Source: Agilicoccus flavus
GTDB lineage: Bacteria > Actinomycetota > Actinomycetes > Actinomycetales > Dermatophilaceae
NCBI RefSeq assembly: GCF_014857905.1
Contig: NZ_JACYXE010000003.1
Location: 248,001 to 312,000, forward strand
DNA: 64,000 nt
Direction of reading: 5' to 3'
Shown: positions 8,851 to 17,846 of the stretch, piece by piece
How positions within the stretch are numbered: the first letter of the stretch is position 1
Layout of the letters: each line of letters opens with the position of its first letter
Position numbers and translations under genes: made by a program
The notes under the pieces: generated by a model
What the model was told of the DNA's origin: nothing
Database searches by the model: none
The model's input: the letters and a program-made list of their open reading frames with translations, nothing else

Positions 8851-9429
8851 CTATCGCCGGCGCGCGGGCATGGCGCTGACCCCGGCGGGCAGGGGCGGCA
8901 GCCCGGCGACGGTGCACAGCAGCTCGGCCCACGTGTGCAGGTGCCCGGTGATGTCGTCGTCGACGGGCGACCAACTCGCCCGCACCTCCATCTCGACGGC
9001 GGGTTCGCGGTCGGACAGCGCGCCGAAGCTCTCGGACACCACGCGGGTGACCGTGCCGCCGAGCGCGCGGTGCTCGGCGCCGTGCACCCCGAGGGCGTCC
9101 GTGAGCCAGGACCAGCCGACCTCCCCGAGCAGCGGATCCGAGGCGAGCTCGGCCTCGAGCTCGGCGGACGCGAAGGTGACGACGCGCCACGTGCTCTCCC
9201 ACGCCTCCGGCGCCGACGGGTCGTGCAGGAGGACGAAGCGGCCGTTCGCGCTCGGGTCCGCGCCGGCGGCGGAGACCACCTCCGCGCTGAGCGCGAGCGA
9301 GTGGGGTGCGATGCGCTGGGGGGCGGGGATCTCCTCGAGGGCCACCTCGGGGCGCAACCTCAGGTCGCGCAGGGCTTGCGCCGCCGCCACGAACGCGGGC
9401 GGCGCGGCGGACGCGCGACGGCTGTTCAC
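8851..9429 (-). CDS. DUF3000 protein
   Basis: A 192-aa actinobacterial protein of unknown function, recognised by FVAAAQALRDLRLRPEVALEEIPAPQRIAP-type conserved blocks and GRFVLLHDP. It has no signal peptide or membrane segment. It typically sits beside hemE and RNase D, as here, which hints at no specific role. The GTG at 9429 has no Shine-Dalgarno, but TACATT lies 6 nt upstream, so a leaderless transcript is likely. Divergent from hemE across 130 bp. Confidence 0.85.
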   Translation of the reverse strand: MNSRRASAAPPAFVAAAQALRDLRLRPEVALEEIPAPQRIAPHSLALSAEVVSAAGADPSANGRFVLLHDPSAPEAWESTWRVVTFASAELEAELASDPLLGEVGWSWLTDALGVHGAEHRALGGTVTRVVSESFGALSDREPAVEMEVRASWSPVDDDITGHLHTWAELLCTVAGLPPLPAGVSAMPARRR

Positions 9430-9559
9430 CCGCAGAATGTATGCCGCCGCCACTCTCGCCCCCCGGCACCACGCCGGGCGGGCGGGACGCCGACGCCCTC
9501 GCCGGCCCGGCGCGGGCGAGGCCGGGCGGCGCGTCGGGGGCTCGTGACACGATCGGGGG

Positions 9560-10678
9560 GTGACCGACGCCGTACCCGCCGCCTCCTCGACCCCCGCTCC
9601 GACGCCCCGACCGGCCCCCGGCCCGGACGTCGCTCCTGCCGGCGGCTCGCCGGCCGACAGCCTGCTCGTGCGTGCGGCGACGGGCCGCCCCGGCCCGCGC
9701 CCGCCCGTGTGGTTCATGCGCCAGGCGGGTCGCTCCCTGCCGGAGTACCGCAAGGTGCGGGAGGGGGTGGGGATGCTCGAGTCGTGCCGCCGCCCCGACC
9801 TCGTCACCGAGATCACGCTGCAGCCCGTGCGCCGCCACGGCGTGGACGCGGCGATCTTCTTCAGCGACATCGTCGTCCCGCTCGCCGCAGTGGGGATCGA
9901 CCTCGACATCGTCGCGGGCACGGGGCCCGTCGTCGCGGAGCCGATCCGGACCCGCGCCGACCTCGACCGCCTCCCGGAGCTGGACGCCGCCGCGGTGCCC
10001 GACATCGCCGAGTCGGTCCGGCTGCTCGTCGCCGAGTTGGGTCCGACGCCGCTCATCGGTTTCGCGGGCGCCCCGTTCACGCTCGCGAGCTACCTCGTCG
10101 AGGGCGGCCCCAGCAAGACCCACGCCCGCACGAAGGCGCTCATGCACGGCGACCCTCAGCTCTGGTCGGACCTGTGCGCCCGGCTCGCGCAGATCGCCGG
10201 GGCGTTCCTGCGGGTGCAGATCGAGGCCGGTGCGAGCGCGGTCCAGCTCTTCGACTCCTGGGCCGGGTTCCTGTCCCGCCGCGACTACGAGCGCCACGTG
10301 CAGGCGCACTCCGCGTCCGTCCTGGCCTCCGTCGCCGAGCTGGGCGTCCCGCGCATCCACTTCGGGGTGGGCACGTCCGAGCTGCTCGAACCGATGACCG
10401 CTGCGGGGGCCGACGTCATCGGCGTCGACTACCGCACGTCGCTGGCCGGCGCGATCGACCGGGTGGCCGGGGTCGGCGCCCCCGCCGTCCAGGGCAACCT
10501 GGACCCCGCGCTGCTCTTCGCACCCTGGGAGGTCGTGGACGCGCAGGTCCGGCGGATCGTGTCCGAGGGCCGCGGCGCGTCGGGCCACGTCGTCAACCTC
10601 GGCCACGGCGTGCTCCCCGACACCGACCCCGACGTCCTCACTCGCGTCGTCGAGCTCGTCCGGTCGCTGGAGGTCTGA
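9560..10678 (+). CDS. hemE: Uroporphyrinogen III decarboxylase
   Basis: Converts uroporphyrinogen III to coproporphyrinogen III, the last step before the coproporphyrin-dependent heme branch. 372 aa with the signature [29 protein letters not shown] containing the essential Asp, [17 protein letters not shown], and QLFDSWAG. The GTG start overlaps a G-rich ribosome site. The normal downstream partner, a coproporphyrinogen oxidase gene, is not next; hemQ is 5.8 kb away. Confidence 0.96.
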   Translation: MTDAVPAASSTPAPTPRPAPGPDVAPAGGSPADSLLVRAATGRPGPRPPVWFMRQAGRSLPEYRKVREGVGMLESCRRPDLVTEITLQPVRRHGVDAAIFFSDIVVPLAAVGIDLDIVAGTGPVVAEPIRTRADLDRLPELDAAAVPDIAESVRLLVAELGPTPLIGFAGAPFTLASYLVEGGPSKTHARTKALMHGDPQLWSDLCARLAQIAGAFLRVQIEAGASAVQLFDSWAGFLSRRDYERHVQAHSASVLASVAELGVPRIHFGVGTSELLEPMTAAGADVIGVDYRTSLAGAIDRVAGVGAPAVQGNLDPALLFAPWEVVDAQVRRIVSEGRGASGHVVNLGHGVLPDTDPDVLTRVVELVRSLEV

Positions 10679-11235
10679 CCGGGTCGCCGCCGGGGCCTCC
10701 TCGATGCCCGCGGCGCGCCCGGAGCGTCAGCGCGCCCGCCGGGGGCGGACGCTCGGCGGGCCGTGTCGCGATCGTCGATGGCCTGGCGGACCCCGGCGAT
10801 GGCCGTGCGAACGGTGTCGCCGTAGCCGTCGTCGGCGAGCGCACCGGAGCGCTGTTCGGCGGCGTGGATGTGCTCGGCGGCCGCGTCGAAGGCCCCCAGA
10901 CGGCGGAGATCGTCCGCCAGGTTGAGGTGCAAGCTGGGGAAGAATCCGGCGACGCGGTGGCTGTCGTGGTGTCGCCTGAGGCGTTCGTCGGCGAGGGCGT
11001 CGGCGGCATCGAGGGCGCGGACGTCCCAGACGAGGGATTCCGCGGCGTCGACGTGGAGGTCGGCCAGGTAGTGGGCGAGCGTGCAGCGGTGGAAGGCATC
11101 GCCCGCCGGTCCGATGCGTCGCCAGAGGGCGATCAGGTCGCGTCGGGCCGACGCGACGTCGCCCTCGCGCCCGCGAGCCACGGCCGAGCCGATGGCGTCC
11201 ATCGTCGGGTCCGGACCTTCAGCGTTCGTCGTCAT
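10429..11235 (-). CDS. Helical (TPR-like) protein with a tail running antisense into hemE
   Basis: A 268-aa frame. Only about the first 155 residues look like a real protein: Ala/Asp/Leu-rich helices such as [26 protein letters not shown] and [14 protein letters not shown], which resemble TPR-like helical pairs of small actinobacterial hypothetical proteins. From about residue 160 the frame becomes Arg/Ser/Pro-rich and runs 250 nt into the 3' end of hemE on the other strand, so the original stop is probably lost or frameshifted. It lies 53 bp downstream of the MerR-clamp gene and is probably its operon partner. Function unknown. Confidence 0.65.
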   Translation of the reverse strand: MTTNAEGPDPTMDAIGSAVARGREGDVASARRDLIALWRRIGPAGDAFHRCTLAHYLADLHVDAAESLVWDVRALDAADALADERLRRHHDSHRVAGFFPSLHLNLADDLRRLGAFDAAAEHIHAAEQRSGALADDGYGDTVRTAIAGVRQAIDDRDTARRASAPGGRADAPGAPRASRRPRRRPGQTSSDRTSSTTRVRTSGSVSGSTPWPRLTTWPDAPRPSDTIRRTCASTTSQGAKSSAGSRLPWTAGAPTPATRSIAPASDVR

Positions 11236-11288
11236 GGATTAGGTGCTCCTTCGCGTGGATCGTGATCGGGGCAATGGACCGGGGTCGG

Positions 11289-12359
11289 TCACGACCGAGG
11301 AGTGTGGTCCGGGCCCCGGCACGGCATGACGATCGTGGCGAGGTCGCCGTCGTCGGCCGACCGCAGGGTGGCCGGGCGGTCGGGCCCGCGGAGATCGAGC
11401 ATGACGTCGCTGCCGAGGGCGAGGCTCAACGCGGGATACCACGTGGTCGTCGCGAACCAGAGGCTCAGATCGGGACCCGTCGCCGTGCCGTCGAGCGCCT
11501 GGACGCCGTCAGGAAGGAGGAGGGCCGGCCGACCGCCCGATACCCGCAGGCCGACCTTGTCCGCCGCCCGCTGCTCCAGCGACCTGACGATCTCCCGCTT
11601 CGAGACGGTGACGCGATGCGTCACCGGTGGGAGGGACCGGACCACGAGCCGGTGATCCGGAAAGACGTCGGTGAGCAGGCGAGCGTGTAGCACCCTGCCG
11701 TCGTCCGCACTCAGATCCAGGGTCCGTTCGTCCGCGTCCAACCGCACCATCGGGCTCCGCCGGAGCCACGACACCGCGGTCCGGAGATCGTCCCCGTCGA
11801 GGGTCCCTGCCCATGACGCGGCGGGCGGGCGGCGGGGGACCAGCGTGCGCGTGACGAGGCGGTAGCGATCCGTGGCCGTGAGCGCGATGGCGTCGGGGTG
11901 CATCTCGAGGTGCACCCCGCCCAGGACGGGCCTCTCGGGGTCGGCCACCGTCGTCGTCAGGACCTCGTCGATCGCCGCGGCCAGGGCCGGACCGGGCAGC
12001 GTGGTGATGACGAGGCGGCCCGATCCGCCCAGGGAGGCGTGTAACACCGCGGCGACCTGTCGGATCCGGTCGGCTTCGGCCGCGACGTGCGCGACCTGCT
12101 CGTCGATCAGCCGCGCCGCCTCCTCAGCGTCGGCCGTGCGGAGCCTGCGGACGGTGGGCAGCGGCATGCCGATCTCCCGCAGGCGACGCACCAGCGTCGC
12201 CCGCTCGAGCTGCTCCTCGCCGTAGAGCCGGTAGCCGGTCACCGCATCCACTCGCGCGGGGCGCAGCACGCCGGCATCGTCGTAGAACCGCAACGCGCTC
12301 GCCGTCAGCCCGGCGAGCTCGGCGAACGCGCCGATCGACATCAACTCCGGGTCCGTCAC
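11289..12359 (-). CDS. MerR regulator fused to a DNA polymerase III beta-clamp-like domain
   Basis: A 356-aa protein. Residues 6-75 are a MerR winged helix (MSIGAFAELAGLTASALRFY, then DAVTGYRLYGEEQLERATLV), followed by a short coiled coil to about 105. From about 115 to the end the sequence resembles DnaN, the sliding clamp: PVLGGVHLEMHPDAIALTA, TDRYRLVTRTL, VFPDHRLVV, VSKREIVRSLEQRA and a C-terminal VMLDLRGPDRPATLRSADDG. This pairing is known in some actinobacteria as a 'DNA polymerase III beta family' protein, role unknown. The clamp part probably senses a ligand or partner rather than loading on DNA. GTG 12359 is favoured because its promoter predicts a leaderless start there. Confidence 0.82.
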   Translation of the reverse strand: MTDPELMSIGAFAELAGLTASALRFYDDAGVLRPARVDAVTGYRLYGEEQLERATLVRRLREIGMPLPTVRRLRTADAEEAARLIDEQVAHVAAEADRIRQVAAVLHASLGGSGRLVITTLPGPALAAAIDEVLTTTVADPERPVLGGVHLEMHPDAIALTATDRYRLVTRTLVPRRPPAASWAGTLDGDDLRTAVSWLRRSPMVRLDADERTLDLSADDGRVLHARLLTDVFPDHRLVVRSLPPVTHRVTVSKREIVRSLEQRAADKVGLRVSGGRPALLLPDGVQALDGTATGPDLSLWFATTTWYPALSLALGSDVMLDLRGPDRPATLRSADDGDLATIVMPCRGPDHTPRS

Positions 12360-12365
12360 GTGGAC

Positions 12366-12396
12366 ATCGTGGGACCTCGACCCACTCGAAGGTCAA
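12366..12396 (-). promoter_or_regulatory. MerR-type promoter of the MerR-clamp gene
   Basis: On the minus strand, TTGACC (12391-12396) and CACGAT (12366-12371) are separated by 19 bp instead of 17. The spacer region carries the dyad ACCTTCGAGTGGGTCGAGGT (12374-12393). Long spacer plus dyad is the hallmark of MerR-family promoters. The predicted start of transcription falls on or next to the GTG at 12359. Confidence 0.65.
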
Positions 12397-12482
12397 CGAC
12401 GGCACCCTGTCGACGTCCCGCCCGCGTCATCTGGCCGTCCCGGCCGGGAAGGTCCGTCCAGGGTGCCTCGAGGCCGGCGCGT

Positions 12483-13394
12483 TCAACCGATGCCCATCGG
12501 CTCGTCGAACGACCCCGCGGCACGCCGGGCGAGTGCGAGGGCGCGCTCGGTCACGGGTGAGACGAGTGCTTCGGTCGCGACCAATGCACTGATGACTCGT
12601 CTCGGGGTGGGCGACGCGACCGGCTGGATCACCACCCCCGGTGGCGACGCTTTTGCACCGATCCGGGGCAGGACGCTGATCCCGACGCCGGCCGCGACCA
12701 TGGCCAGGGCCGTGGCGTAGTCCTGCGCCTGGACGCCGAGGTCCGGGCGGAAACCGGCGGCCACACACGCGTCGATGGTGATCTGACGGCAGCTGCCCTG
12801 CCCGGCGTTGGTGTCGATCCACGTGTCGTGCTGCAGGGTCTCGAGCCGCAGCGGCCCCTCGTGAGCGGCGAGGGGGTGCGTGACCGGCACCGCCACGACG
12901 TAGGGGTCGCTCGTGAGGGGAATCGCCTGGTAGCCCCGCGGGGCGGGCGGGGGTTCGGCCTCGGCGACGAGCTGCAGGTCCGGGCGCGGCCGACACTGCG
13001 GGTCGTACGCGTCCCGGACGTAGAGCTCGACGCGCACATCGGGGAACTCCCGCGTCAGCCGGGCCATGATCTCGGGCATCCAGGCCGCACCGAGCGAGGA
13101 GAAGTAGCACAGGGTGTACGTGCCGCTGCGCCCGGCGCGGAGGCCGGCGACGAAGTCGTCCAGGTCGGCCAGCTCGGCCACGAGCGAGTCCGTCCTGGCC
13201 GCCAGGGCGAGGCCGACAGGGGTGGGCTCCACGCCGCGCCCGATGCGCGTGAGGAGGGTCAGGCCGGTGTCTCGCTGCAGCTGGGCGACCTTTTGGCTCA
13301 CGGATGCGGGCGAATAGCGGAGCGCTTCCGCGGCCCCGCGGATGGATCCGGTCGCGATGACCGAGCGGAAGGTGCGCAGGCGATTCAGATCCAC
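12483..13394 (-). CDS. LysR-family transcriptional regulator
   Basis: 303 aa. The N-terminal HTH is MDLNRLRTFRSVIATGSIRG then ALRYSPASVSQKVAQLQRDTG, a classic LysR layout. Residues 90-300 form the periplasmic-binding-like effector domain, with a LysR-type 'LCYFSSLGAAWMPEIM' first strand. Target genes and ligand cannot be read from the sequence. LysR regulators often control a divergent gene, here the DinB-fold protein. A GTTC-N9-GAAC site lies 17 bp upstream of the start. Confidence 0.9.
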   Translation of the reverse strand: MDLNRLRTFRSVIATGSIRGAAEALRYSPASVSQKVAQLQRDTGLTLLTRIGRGVEPTPVGLALAARTDSLVAELADLDDFVAGLRAGRSGTYTLCYFSSLGAAWMPEIMARLTREFPDVRVELYVRDAYDPQCRPRPDLQLVAEAEPPPAPRGYQAIPLTSDPYVVAVPVTHPLAAHEGPLRLETLQHDTWIDTNAGQGSCRQITIDACVAAGFRPDLGVQAQDYATALAMVAAGVGISVLPRIGAKASPPGVVIQPVASPTPRRVISALVATEALVSPVTERALALARRAAGSFDEPMGIG

Positions 13395-13411
13395 GGCGCC
13401 ACCCTAGGTCA

Positions 13412-13444
13412 GTTCAGATGTGCCGAACAGAACCACACATGTGT
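13412..13444. promoter_or_regulatory. LysR-box and second palindrome in the LysR/DinB intergenic region
   Basis: GTTC-N9-GAAC (13412-13428) fits the T-N11-A LysR box. Seven bp further is the perfect palindrome ACACATGTGT (13435-13444). Both lie just upstream of the lysR start, consistent with autoregulation. No experimental support. Confidence 0.45.
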
Positions 13445-13550
13445 TTGCTGGATTTTGCGCTTCCGACTTGCGACAGTCGTGGCCGAGGCCATTCCCCTCG
13501 CGCTGTCGCCGGTCCGTCGCCTCCGACCCGACGGATGCGAAAGCCGACAC

Positions 13551-14129
13551 ATGATCCCCTCACGCCCCGAGCATGACGGCACCGAGCTGCCCGTCATCCC
13601 TGCCACGGGAGCCGAGCTCGAGCTCCTCGACGCCTACCTCGACCACCAGCGTGCCGTCGCGCGCCGCAAGGCCGAGCGAATCAGCGCCTCGTCACTGAGA
13701 CAGCGGCTTCCCGGCCACCCCTCGCTTCTCACGATCGGAGGCGTCCTCAAGCATCTCAGCTGGGTGGAGATCAAGTGGTCCCAAGCGGTCTTCCTCGGAT
13801 ACGACTACGGCGAGATGGACGAGCCCTGGGCCGGCTGCCGCGGCACCGACCCCGACTGGGAGTGGGACGTCAGCACCACCGACCCCGACGAGGTGCTGGA
13901 TCTCCACGAACGAGCGGTCGGGGCCGCACGTGCGGCCTTCGCCGCGTCGTCGAGTCCCTCGTCCCTCAGCAGGCGCGCCGGTTGCGCCGACCCCGGGGAG
14001 GACGGATCAAACGAGGATTCGCGTTACCAGCTGCGTTGGATCCTCATCCACCTCATCGAGGAGTACGCCCGGCACAATGGGCACCTCGACCTCCCGCGGG
14101 AGGCCGTCGACGGCGCGACCGGCAACTGA
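13551..14129 (+). CDS. DinB-fold (DUF664-type) protein
   Basis: 192 aa, four-helix DinB/YfiT-like fold, a family of metal-binding thiol-dependent enzymes and stress proteins. Typical features are LDAYLDHQRAVARRKAE, GVLKHLSWVE with the first His, and EEYARHNGHLDLPRE carrying the remaining metal-ligand His. The ATG at 13551 is the best start, although its ribosome site is weak. Divergent from lysR across about 155 bp, so it may be the LysR target. Confidence 0.8.
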   Translation: MIPSRPEHDGTELPVIPATGAELELLDAYLDHQRAVARRKAERISASSLRQRLPGHPSLLTIGGVLKHLSWVEIKWSQAVFLGYDYGEMDEPWAGCRGTDPDWEWDVSTTDPDEVLDLHERAVGAARAAFAASSSPSSLSRRAGCADPGEDGSNEDSRYQLRWILIHLIEEYARHNGHLDLPREAVDGATGN

Positions 14130-14253
14130 CGACACGGACCCGCTCGGGACGACGACCGGCCGGCGCCGCGCGGGGCGTGGAGCGCGACCCCTGCGGCGGG
14201 CCGGCCGTCTCCGCGGACACGTCATCGCCGAGATCCGGGGACGGTTCCAGCGC

Positions 14254-14982
14254 CTATCCGGTAGGGCGGCGCATGGGCCGTCCGGGTCCGGGGTCGGTCA
14301 GGCGCACGGTGCACAGCGGCAGGAAGTGCTGTACCAGGGGGCCGATCGCGAGCGCATAGAGCACGGTGCCGACGCCGACGGCGCCGCCGAGGGCCCAGCC
14401 CACCGCGAGGACGGTCACCTCGAGGGCGGTCCGGATGAGGCGCAGGCTCCACCCGGTGCGCCGGTGCAGGCCGGTCATGAGCCCGTCGCGGGGACCCGGC
14501 CCGAGCTGGCTGCCGATGTAGAGGGCGCCGGCCAGGCCGTTGAGCACGACCCCGCCGACGAGCAGGGCCGCCCGGGGCAGCAGCCCCGCCGGGGCCTCGA
14601 GGACGGCCAGGGTGGCGTCGGTCGCCACGCCGATCCACACCGAGTTCGCGACGGTCCCCAGTCCGGGCATCTGCCGCAGCGGGATCCACAGGAGCAGCAC
14701 GACGAAGCTCGTCACCACGACGATCGTGCCGAAGCTCCAGGGGACGTGCGTCATGACACCGTCGTGGAAGACGTCCCACGGGTCCAGCCCGAGGGTGCCC
14801 CGCACGAGCATCGCCATCGAGACGCCGTACAGGCTCAGCCCGACGAAGAGCTGCACGAGCCGGCGGGGGAGACGGCCCGCGCGGAGCTGGGCGAGGGGGC
14901 CGATGGCGAGCAGCTGCGGGCGGCCCGCGGGGCGGTCGGGCGGGGGGAGCGAGGAGTCCTCGCGGGGGCGGCGCATGGTCAC
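14254..14982 (-). CDS. YczE/YyaS-like integral membrane protein
   Basis: 242 aa with five or six hydrophobic helices. LVQLFVGLSLYGVSMAMLVR, GLDPWDVFHDGV, GLGTVANSVWIGVATD and GPGPRDGLMTGLHRRTG match the YczE/YitT-like family found in many Gram-positives; function unknown. GTG 14982 is preferred because CAGGG sits 6 nt upstream; ATG 14976 is the alternative. Divergent from the antiporter gene. Confidence 0.8.
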   Translation of the reverse strand: MTMRRPREDSSLPPPDRPAGRPQLLAIGPLAQLRAGRLPRRLVQLFVGLSLYGVSMAMLVRGTLGLDPWDVFHDGVMTHVPWSFGTIVVVTSFVVLLLWIPLRQMPGLGTVANSVWIGVATDATLAVLEAPAGLLPRAALLVGGVVLNGLAGALYIGSQLGPGPRDGLMTGLHRRTGWSLRLIRTALEVTVLAVGWALGGAVGVGTVLYALAIGPLVQHFLPLCTVRLTDPGPGRPMRRPTG

Positions 14983-15042
14983 GATGATCCCTGCCGTGAG
15001 ACCGCCGTCCGCGCCGGGCGACCGATCGGTCACGCTGGCCCT

Positions 15043-16497
15043 GTGAACGTCGACGTCCTCTACCTGGTGACCGGTGCAGCGCTGCTCATCGCGATCATCC
15101 TGCCGCGCATCCTCGAGCGGCTGCCCGCCTCCGCGCCGATCATCCTCATCCTCATCGGCGTGATCGTCGGGGTCCTGCCGTGGACCGGGCAGGCGCCGGT
15201 GCGCCCCCTTGAGCACACCCTCGAGACCCAGCATCTCGCCGAGATCACCGTCATCGTCTCCCTCATGGGTGTGGGCCTGGCCCTCGACCGCCCGCTGCGG
15301 TGGCGGTCGCTGACCTCGATCCGGTCGTGGGGGACGACGTGGCGGCTGCTGTTCATCGCCATGCCGCTGTGCATCGCGTGCGTCGCGTTCCTCGGCTGGT
15401 GGGCGATCGGGTTCGCCCCCGCCACGGCGCTCCTGCTCGGCGCGGCCCTCGCGCCGACCGACCCCGTCCTCGCCGCGGACGTGCAGGTCGAGGGGCCGGA
15501 GCTGTCGGGGCCGAGCAGCGACGCCGACGGGCGCGACGGGCGTCCCGACGGCGGCGCCGACCTCCAGCACGGCGTCCGCCGCACGTGGGACGAGGACGGC
15601 GACGGCGAGGGGGCGGACGGCGGCGACGGCGCCGGCGACGAGAAGGAGGCGGAACCCCACGTGGGGGAGAACGACGAGGTGCGGTTCGCCCTCACCTCCG
15701 AGGCGGGTCTCAACGACGCGCTCGCGTTCCCGTTCGTCTACGCCGCGATCTACCTCGTCACCAAGGGTTCGGTCGCTCAGTGGGGCTGGTCGTGGCTGGG
15801 CACCGAGATCATCCTCAAGACGGTCGTCGGCGTGCTCGTCGGGATCGCGGGCGGTTGGGCGCTCGGCCACATCGCCTTCCGCAGCCGCGTCGACTCCCTG
15901 CGGCTCGCCGACCGCGGCGAGCCGCTGCTCGCCCTCGCGGCGACTCTGGCCGTGTACGGCCTCGCGGAGGTGGCCCACGGGTGGGGGTTCCTCGCCGTGT
16001 TCGTGTGCGCGCTCACCCTGCGGGCCCAGGAACGCAGCCACGACTACCACGGGCACATGCACGACGTCATCGAGCGGCTCGAGCTGCTGCTCACCCTGCT
16101 CATGCTCATGCTCGTCGGCCTGAGCTTCGCCGACGGCGTCCTCGACCACCTCACGTGGCAGGGCGCGGCGGTGGGTCTCGCGCTCGTGTTCGTCGTGCGC
16201 CCCGTGTGCGCCCTGCTCGCCCTCGGGCGGGGCGCGGGGGTCGACACCGCCGTCGGCGGGGAGCTCGGGCCGCGCGAGCGGTTCGTCACCGCGTTCTTCG
16301 GGGTCCGCGGCATCGGGTCCATCTACTACGTGGCCTACGCCCTCGCGGAGGCACCGTTCCAGCAGGCCGAGGAGCTGTGGGCGACAGTGGCGTTCACGAT
16401 CCTCGTCTCGGTCGTCGTCCACGGCACGACCGCGACCCCGGCGATGCGCTGGCTCGAGGGGGCGCGTCGGCCCACCGCCGCGGCCACGCGAGAATGA
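15043..16497 (+). CDS. Na+/H+ antiporter, CPA1 (NhaP) family
   Basis: 484 aa with about 12 membrane helices. It exchanges monovalent cations for protons. [13 protein letters not shown] (near residue 138) and [13 protein letters not shown] (near 219) carry the conserved Asp/Asn-Asp residues of the transport site. Between them, residues 151-210 form an unusual Asp/Glu/Gly-rich loop, far longer and more acidic than in usual homologues. The GTG at 15043 is the first that includes helix 1. hemQ starts 4 bp after its stop, so they may be co-transcribed. Confidence 0.9.
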   Translation: MNVDVLYLVTGAALLIAIILPRILERLPASAPIILILIGVIVGVLPWTGQAPVRPLEHTLETQHLAEITVIVSLMGVGLALDRPLRWRSLTSIRSWGTTWRLLFIAMPLCIACVAFLGWWAIGFAPATALLLGAALAPTDPVLAADVQVEGPELSGPSSDADGRDGRPDGGADLQHGVRRTWDEDGDGEGADGGDGAGDEKEAEPHVGENDEVRFALTSEAGLNDALAFPFVYAAIYLVTKGSVAQWGWSWLGTEIILKTVVGVLVGIAGGWALGHIAFRSRVDSLRLADRGEPLLALAATLAVYGLAEVAHGWGFLAVFVCALTLRAQERSHDYHGHMHDVIERLELLLTLLMLMLVGLSFADGVLDHLTWQGAAVGLALVFVVRPVCALLALGRGAGVDTAVGGELGPRERFVTAFFGVRGIGSIYYVAYALAEAPFQQAEELWATVAFTILVSVVVHGTTATPAMRWLEGARRPTAAATRE

Positions 16498-16501
16498 GGC
16501 C

Positions 16502-17257
16502 ATGACCTCTCCCACCAACCCGAACGTCGCCCGCATCAACGAGCTCAACGACACCGTCCGCTACGCGATGTGGTCGGTCTTCAAGGTGGGGCAGCGATTG
16601 CCTGCCGACGTCGCGGAGCGCGACCGGCTGGGCGAGGAGGCGGAGGCCTACCTCGAGGGGCTCGGGCAGGGCCCGTCGGCCCACACGGGCGTCGAGACCG
16701 TGCTCGGGGCCGACGTCGACGTGCGCGGCGTGTACGACGTCGGGGGGTTGCGCGCCGACGCCGACCTCATGATCTGGTGGCACGCGCCGGCCATCGAGCA
16801 GCTCCAGGCCGCCTACCGCGGGTTCCTGCGCACCGGCCTCGGCGCGCACCTCGAGCCCGTGTGGTCGGTGGCCGCGCTGCACCGGCCCGCGGAGTTCAAC
16901 CGCAGCCACCTGCCGGCCTTCCTCGCCGGCGAGCGCGTGCGCGACTACCTGTGCGTCTACCCGTTCGTGCGCTCCTACGACTGGTACGTCATCGACGGCG
17001 GGGAGCGGCGCTCCATGCTCGCCGAGCACGGGGCCATGGCCCGCCCGTACCCGGACGTGCGCGCGAACACCATCCCGGCGTTCGCGCTCGGCGACTACGA
17101 GTGGATCCTCGCCTTCGAGGCCGACGAGCTGCACCGCATCGTCGACCTCATGCGTGAGCTGCGCGCGAGCAAGGCCCGCCTGCACGTCCGCGAGGAGATC
17201 CCGTTCTACACGGGGCCCCGCGTCGACATCCGCGAGCTCGTCGCCGCTCTGCCGTGA
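16502..17257 (+). CDS. hemQ: Hydrogen peroxide-dependent heme synthase (coproheme decarboxylase)
   Basis: Also named chdC. It oxidatively decarboxylates coproheme to heme b, the last step of the coproporphyrin-dependent pathway of Gram-positive bacteria. 251 aa. [12 protein letters not shown] holds the catalytic Tyr (Y153). [19 protein letters not shown] holds the proximal heme His (H176). Then [10 protein letters not shown] at the C-terminus. hemE is 5.8 kb upstream, separated by unrelated genes. Confidence 0.95.
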   Translation: MTSPTNPNVARINELNDTVRYAMWSVFKVGQRLPADVAERDRLGEEAEAYLEGLGQGPSAHTGVETVLGADVDVRGVYDVGGLRADADLMIWWHAPAIEQLQAAYRGFLRTGLGAHLEPVWSVAALHRPAEFNRSHLPAFLAGERVRDYLCVYPFVRSYDWYVIDGGERRSMLAEHGAMARPYPDVRANTIPAFALGDYEWILAFEADELHRIVDLMRELRASKARLHVREEIPFYTGPRVDIRELVAALP

Positions 17258-17261
17258 CGGG

Positions 17262-17315
17262 CCGCGCCCGGCCGCTCACATCGTGAGATGACGATGTGGA
17301 CCGTTCCGGGCGCGG
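17262..17315. terminator. Nested inverted repeats between hemQ and msrB
   Basis: Outer 10-bp perfect arms (17262-17271, 17306-17315) enclose an inner 8-bp perfect stem (17277-17284, 17291-17298). Located between convergent genes, it is probably a bidirectional terminator. Confidence 0.6.
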
Positions 17316-17338
17316 CGCCGACGGTCACGCGTGACATC

Positions 17339-17785
17339 TCACGACGTGGCGGAGTCGGTGGTCGGGCGCAGGCGCATCGAGATGGAGTTGATGCAGTAGC
17401 GCTGGTCGGTGGGCGTGTCGTACCCCTCGCCCTCGAAGACGTGCCCGAGGTGCGAGCCGCACGACGCGCAGCGCACCTCGACGCGGCGCATGCCGAGGGT
17501 CGTGTCCTCGATGTACTCCACGGACTCTCCCGCCAGCGGGGCGTAGAAGGACGGCCACCCGCAGTGGCTCGGGAACTTCGTCGTGGAGGTGAAGAGCTCG
17601 GCGCCGCAGGCCCGGCACTCGTAGACGCCCTCGGTCGTCGTGTCCGTGTACTCGCCGATGCCGGGGCGTTCGGTGCCGGCCTGCCGGAGGACCTGGTACT
17701 CGGCGGGGGTGAGGCGCTCGCGCCACTCGTCCTCGGTGCGGCTGACCGGGTAGGTGCGGTCGGTGTGCGGTGAGTTCGTCGTCAT
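17339..17785 (-). CDS. msrB: Peptide-methionine (R)-S-oxide reductase
   Basis: 148 aa. Reduces methionine-R-sulfoxide in oxidised proteins. Zn ligands are CRACG and CASCG. KFPSHCGWPSF, VEVRCASCGSHLGHVF and the C-terminal RYCINSISM with the catalytic Cys are all intact. ATG 17785 begins the family N-terminus. It is convergent with hemQ, a common arrangement near heme genes. Confidence 0.96.
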   Translation of the reverse strand: MTTNSPHTDRTYPVSRTEDEWRERLTPAEYQVLRQAGTERPGIGEYTDTTTEGVYECRACGAELFTSTTKFPSHCGWPSFYAPLAGESVEYIEDTTLGMRRVEVRCASCGSHLGHVFEGEGYDTPTDQRYCINSISMRLRPTTDSATS

Positions 17786-17846
17786 GCTCGTGTCAACGCC
17801 GCGGACGCCCGGGTGTTTCCCGGCGCCCCGCCGTAGGCTCGCGGGC

